This document shows positions 61,541 through 64,000 of a stretch of DNA of 64,000 bases, one piece after another. Where the stretch lies: positions 124,001-188,000 of the forward strand of contig NZ_SRXT01000009.1 of assembly GCF_004792685.1 (NCBI RefSeq). The letters run 5' to 3'. The notes beneath the pieces are model-generated. The model was not told where the DNA came from. It did no database searches and was given only the letters and a program-made list of their open reading frames with translations. Origin of the DNA: Sphingomonas gei. GTDB lineage: Bacteria; Pseudomonadota; Alphaproteobacteria; Sphingomonadales; Sphingomonadaceae. Position 1 is the first letter of the stretch; every line of letters begins with the position of its first letter. The translations under genes and the position numbers were made by a program.

Positions 61541-62515
61541 TCACGCCCGCTGTGCGCTGCGCTGGTGCGCGAGGCGGACGATATGCAGCGGGACGCCCGC
61601 CTGCCGCAATTTCTGCGCAAGGTTCTGCTGGATGCCCGACCCTTCGCAGATGACGGCTTCGACCGGCTTGAGGTTCAGGATGCGGTCGTTGCGGACGAAG
61701 GCGGCGCGGTTGCCCTGGCTCCGGTCGAGCCGGAACTGGATGACCTTCACACCGCGCGAGGCCGCCCATGCGTGCGCCACGGCATCGCAGCCCTTGGCCT
61801 GCGCAGTGGTTGCAAGGATCATTTCCGGGATGCGCGCCTTGATGCCGTCGAGGCCATTCCAGAGCAGGTCGGCATCGTCCCACATTTGACCCCCGGAGAA
61901 GGCCACCACCGGGCCTTCGGGCGCGAACTGTTCCCGGCGCTCCCGGGCACGCGAGGCGAGATAGTCGCGCGCATCGATCATCGATGCGTTGAGCGCAGTT
62001 GAGACCCTGCTTCCCCGCACCGGCGAGAAGGGCTTGCCGGTCTCGATGCGGTACATCTCGGCGGCGTGGTCGCGCATGCATTCCATTGCCTCGCGGCAGC
62101 CCTGCAGGGTCTGGCAGAGGAGCTGCGTGTCTTCCAGTTCGGTCGCGTAGATCTCGGAAGGGTCGTAAGCACGGGCGAGTTCGCCCAGCTTCTTGGCCGC
62201 ATCGTCCTCCCGGCCTTCGATCCGCTTGGCAACGACGTGGAAGCTGTTGGCGAACCCCCAGACCAGATCGGTGGCAAACGGTTCCATGCGCGTGTCGCGC
62301 AGCACATCGAACATCGTCTGCGTCATCATCTCGACAGCGGCTCGGACTTGCTCAGGGTCGGGCATGTCGAGCGCCTCGGGCGCGTCCACGATGCTCAGTT
62401 TCGCCATCTCGCTATGCTCGATGAACGCACCCTCGTAGGTCTGGGTCAGGTCTTCATTCTCGCGCGCGGCCGCAATGTGGCTGGCGAGGTCGGCGAAGTT
62501 CGTGAAGTTGGTCAT
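61541..62515 (-). CDS. DUF2493 (SLOG-like) leading-region protein
   Basis: 324 residues from ATG 62515 with GGAGG upstream. The N-terminal 200 residues are helical. The C-terminal 125 carry the DUF2493 Rossmann-like fold: VVAFSGGQMWDDADLLWNGLDGIKARIPEMILATTAQAKGCDAVAHAWAASRGVKVIQFRLD, then NDRILN and GSGIQQNLAQKLRQAGVPL. DUF2493 belongs to the SLOG superfamily of nucleotide-sensing proteins. It is preceded by structured element copy 2 and followed by the tandem terminator. Role in plasmid establishment is inferred. Confidence 0.82.
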   Translation of the reverse strand: MTNFTNFADLASHIAAARENEDLTQTYEGAFIEHSEMAKLSIVDAPEALDMPDPEQVRAAVEMMTQTMFDVLRDTRMEPFATDLVWGFANSFHVVAKRIEGREDDAAKKLGELARAYDPSEIYATELEDTQLLCQTLQGCREAMECMRDHAAEMYRIETGKPFSPVRGSRVSTALNASMIDARDYLASRARERREQFAPEGPVVAFSGGQMWDDADLLWNGLDGIKARIPEMILATTAQAKGCDAVAHAWAASRGVKVIQFRLDRSQGNRAAFVRNDRILNLKPVEAVICEGSGIQQNLAQKLRQAGVPLHIVRLAHQRSAQRA

Positions 62516-62947
62516 GATAGCCTCCATGAATCTCATCCATTCGATGAGGCTTCTCATTCGACGTGCGGCGGTCGTGGCGGTCAGGGACGTTAACCGGGAA
62601 GCCGGCGGAGCCGGACCCTGGTTAACGCCGCGCCAGCGGGGAGTGGGGGAGCCGATTTTCTCGCGGCCCAGAACGGAAGCGAAGCGTGAGTGACGGGCTG
62701 CGTGAAAATTGGGGGGACCGCTCATCCTTGACGGGCTCGGATCCCCGCACGTCATATCTAGGCATTCAGAGAGAGAGATTTTTTAGGGTACCCCGCTTGC
62801 CCCAGGCACCCCGCAAGGTGATCGTTACCCGAAAGGGCGAAGACCCGGGCACCGGGGCTTCGGGAGGCGATAGCCGAGTAGAGCGCCGGTCCCGGCCGCG
62901 GCCGGGATGCGCGGAATCAGGCAGCTCGGTGGAAAGAGGAACGTTAC
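62516..62947. other. Noncoding stretch holding structured element copy 2
   Basis: 432 bases without a supported gene. The left part is the 5' region of the DUF2493 gene and the nested inverted-repeat element. The right part (62754-62947) is upstream of the + strand HEPN-like gene; AGAGGA before its ATG is the only clear signal seen there. Confidence 0.6.
62560..62753. promoter_or_regulatory. Nested inverted-repeat element, copy 2
   Basis: Outer arms GACGTGCGG / CCGCACGTC (62560-62568 / 62745-62753). GGTCAGGGACG (62579-62589) and CCTTGACG (62726-62733) are the same words in the same places as in copy 1. Hairpin CGTTAACC / GGTTAACG (62588-62595 / 62620-62627). Inner stem ATTTTCTCGCGGCCC / GGGCTGCGTGAAAAT (62655-62669 / 62695-62709), 13 of 15 paired. 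It ends 45 bases before the DUF2493 start. Confidence 0.75.
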
Positions 62948-63595
62948 ATGAAAGCCGCACTCCAGGCGAATTACGAGGCGCGTCTGTCGCACTACGCGAC
63001 CTTACTCCACGCGACAGAGCCACCGGGGCTTGTGGCTAAACTTGCTGTCTACCGCCAGCTGCTTCGCCAGCGCGAGATCCACGGGGAGAAGCTGTGGAAG
63101 ATCGAACCGACGCTCTATCTGTTGATGCATTCGGCCGAGATCGATCTGCATTTGGCCGCGGCCCGTCTGCTCGAGGATCCTGGTCGCTCGGAAGGGAGCA
63201 TCTTCGCTTTCATCAAATTCTGCGTGACCAACCGCGCGCACCTCACATGGAAGGCCGGGACCCCGCCGGCCGAGATATTCGGCGAGCAGCTTGCGCGGTT
63301 GGAGGGGCATCGCGCGACCATCACCGCGATCATGGGCCGGCGGGACAGGTTCTTCGCCCATCTCGACAAGCGGTATTTTCGCGACCCCGGGCGAATCTAC
63401 GTCGACTTTCCGCTGGAGGAGGAGGCGGTGATCGCGCTCGTCAACGCCGTGATCGCGGTCATTACGGAGCATCAGTGGAAGCTGAAGGAGACGGCAAGCT
63501 TCCACCTCGCGGAGTTCGTCGAGATCGGGGTCGATAACATGGTTCGCAATCTGGAGGCTGGACGCCGTCAGAACTTTCCGGGGCAACTCGAGTGA
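62948..63595 (+). CDS. HEPN/AbiU2-like protein
   Basis: 215 residues from ATG 62948, AGAGGA upstream. Helical throughout. GRRDRFFAHLDKRYF (about 130-144) has R132-x5-H138, the HEPN R-x4-6-H signature in the form seen in AbiU2-like proteins, where the 'AH-D' context is common. It may be an RNA-targeting defence or toxin protein; activity is inferred from this motif only. Confidence 0.55.
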   Translation: MKAALQANYEARLSHYATLLHATEPPGLVAKLAVYRQLLRQREIHGEKLWKIEPTLYLLMHSAEIDLHLAAARLLEDPGRSEGSIFAFIKFCVTNRAHLTWKAGTPPAEIFGEQLARLEGHRATITAIMGRRDRFFAHLDKRYFRDPGRIYVDFPLEEEAVIALVNAVIAVITEHQWKLKETASFHLAEFVEIGVDNMVRNLEAGRRQNFPGQLE

Positions 63596-63750
63596 CGTGG
63601 CCGGCCGACGCCGTTGATCGTTGCGTGCGGCCGACCCTCGGCGAATATGCGGTGGGGGAGATCCAACGCATCCGCGACCAAGCGCTTCTTGCCTGAGGTT
63701 TTGCCGGCGGCGTCGCCGAGCCGATGGCGCGGTCCGCGTTGAATGAACGA

Positions 63751-63776
63751 GAGGCGGCGTCGCCTGACGCCGCCTC
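63751..63776 (-). terminator. Terminator hairpin after ssb
   Basis: GAGGCGGCGTC / GACGCCGCCTC (63751-63761 / 63766-63776), perfect 11-base arms with a GCCT loop, seven bases after the ssb stop. The T content after the stem is modest. Confidence 0.65.
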
Positions 63777-63783
63777 GGGTCGA

Positions 63784-64000
63784 TCAGAAGAAGTCGACGC
63801 TGTTGGCGATGATCTCGCAGCCGTAGCGGGTCAGGCCGTCGCGGTCTTCCCAGCTAGAATAGTGGATCCTGCCGGAGATCGCGACGACGTTGCCCTTCTC
63901 GCGGGTTGCGGCGGATTTTCCGAGGCCGTTGAAGCAGGTGACCTTGTGGAACTCGGTCTCCTTGGCGGTGTAGCCGGTGGCTTCGTCGACATAGGTCTTG
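63784..64000 (-). CDS. ssb: Single-stranded DNA-binding protein, C-terminal part visible
   Basis: The reverse strand is open from the window end to a TGA at 63784-63786. The 71 visible residues include KTYVDEATGYTAKETEFHKV, CFNGLGKSAAT and KGNVVAISGRIHYSSWEDRDG, the late strands of the SSB OB fold. It ends VDFF; it lacks the long acidic tail of chromosomal SSB. A plasmid ssb in the leading region is a hallmark of F-like plasmids, coating entering T-strand and damping SOS. The start is beyond the window. Confidence 0.85.
   Translation of the reverse strand, partial: KTYVDEATGYTAKETEFHKVTCFNGLGKSAATREKGNVVAISGRIHYSSWEDRDGLTRYGCEIIANSVDFF

Noticed and set aside
1..64000. CRISPR arrays, rRNA or tRNA genes, complete insertion sequences
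   Set aside because: No regularly spaced repeats, no RNA gene signatures and no DDE transposase gene were found; the only recombination gene is the tyrosine recombinase.

Overview
The window is GC-rich, compactly coded DNA with short ATGA-type gene overlaps. It carries an F-type conjugation system, a MobF relaxase and alphaproteobacterial-style SOS boxes. Together these suggest a conjugative plasmid (or integrated conjugative element) of a sphingomonad-like alphaproteobacterium. The host assignment is inference from gene content and protein flavour; no rRNA, replication gene or tRNA is present to settle it.

Region 1 (1-11596, + strand) is one long transfer operon for an F-type type IV secretion system: a membrane-protein tail, trbI, an S26 peptidase, traW, a small membrane protein, traU, trbC, traN, a winged-helix-like protein, a small exported peptide, traF, traH and traG. 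Region 2 (11602-26651) is an accessory and defence-like island: an AbiE-type toxin-antitoxin pair with two operators, a tyrosine recombinase, a MerR regulator with a small membrane protein, an HD/Hsp90-like ATPase protein beside a RloC/PrrC-like ATPase, a YhaN/YhaO (SbcC/SbcD-like) pair, a winged-helix protein and a PD-(D/E)XK-like protein. Region 3 (26803-39378) is mostly DNA damage and repair: a LexA-boxed imuA-imuB-dnaE2 mutasome, arsR/arsH, a gamma-glutamylcyclotransferase-like plus membrane protein pair, DUF3606, a LigD lacking its phosphoesterase domain, and xthA. Region 4 (39432-44472) is a redox/detoxification block around a divergent TetR operator. Region 5 (44553-46403) has two divergent SRAP genes flanking a LexA box, one of them apparently catalytically dead, and a HEPN-like protein.

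Region 6 (46535-54009) holds the DNA-processing genes on the - strand (ribbon-helix-helix protein, traD, MobF traI and three small downstream genes) and a recognisable oriT. The nic is predicted between 54008 and 54009, just 3' of a GCACC/GGTGC hairpin as in R388 and F. The T-strand would then lead to the right.

Region 7 (54010-64000) is therefore the leading region. It begins with a dense run of hairpins and then carries mostly - strand genes, whose template is the T-strand: small proteins, a DUF998 membrane protein, a large nuclease-STAND-repeat protein of Avs type, a DUF2493/SLOG protein and single-stranded DNA-binding protein; a HEPN/AbiU2-like protein lies on the + strand. Two of the - strand genes (starting at 55024 and 62515) share a closely similar architecture: a roughly 175-194 bp nested inverted-repeat element 39-45 nt upstream of the start codon and a related tandem terminator after the stop. 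Sequence differs between the two elements but pairing is preserved. They are candidates for single-stranded (Frpo-like) promoters or other structured control elements working during conjugative entry, and are the most interesting noncoding signal here.
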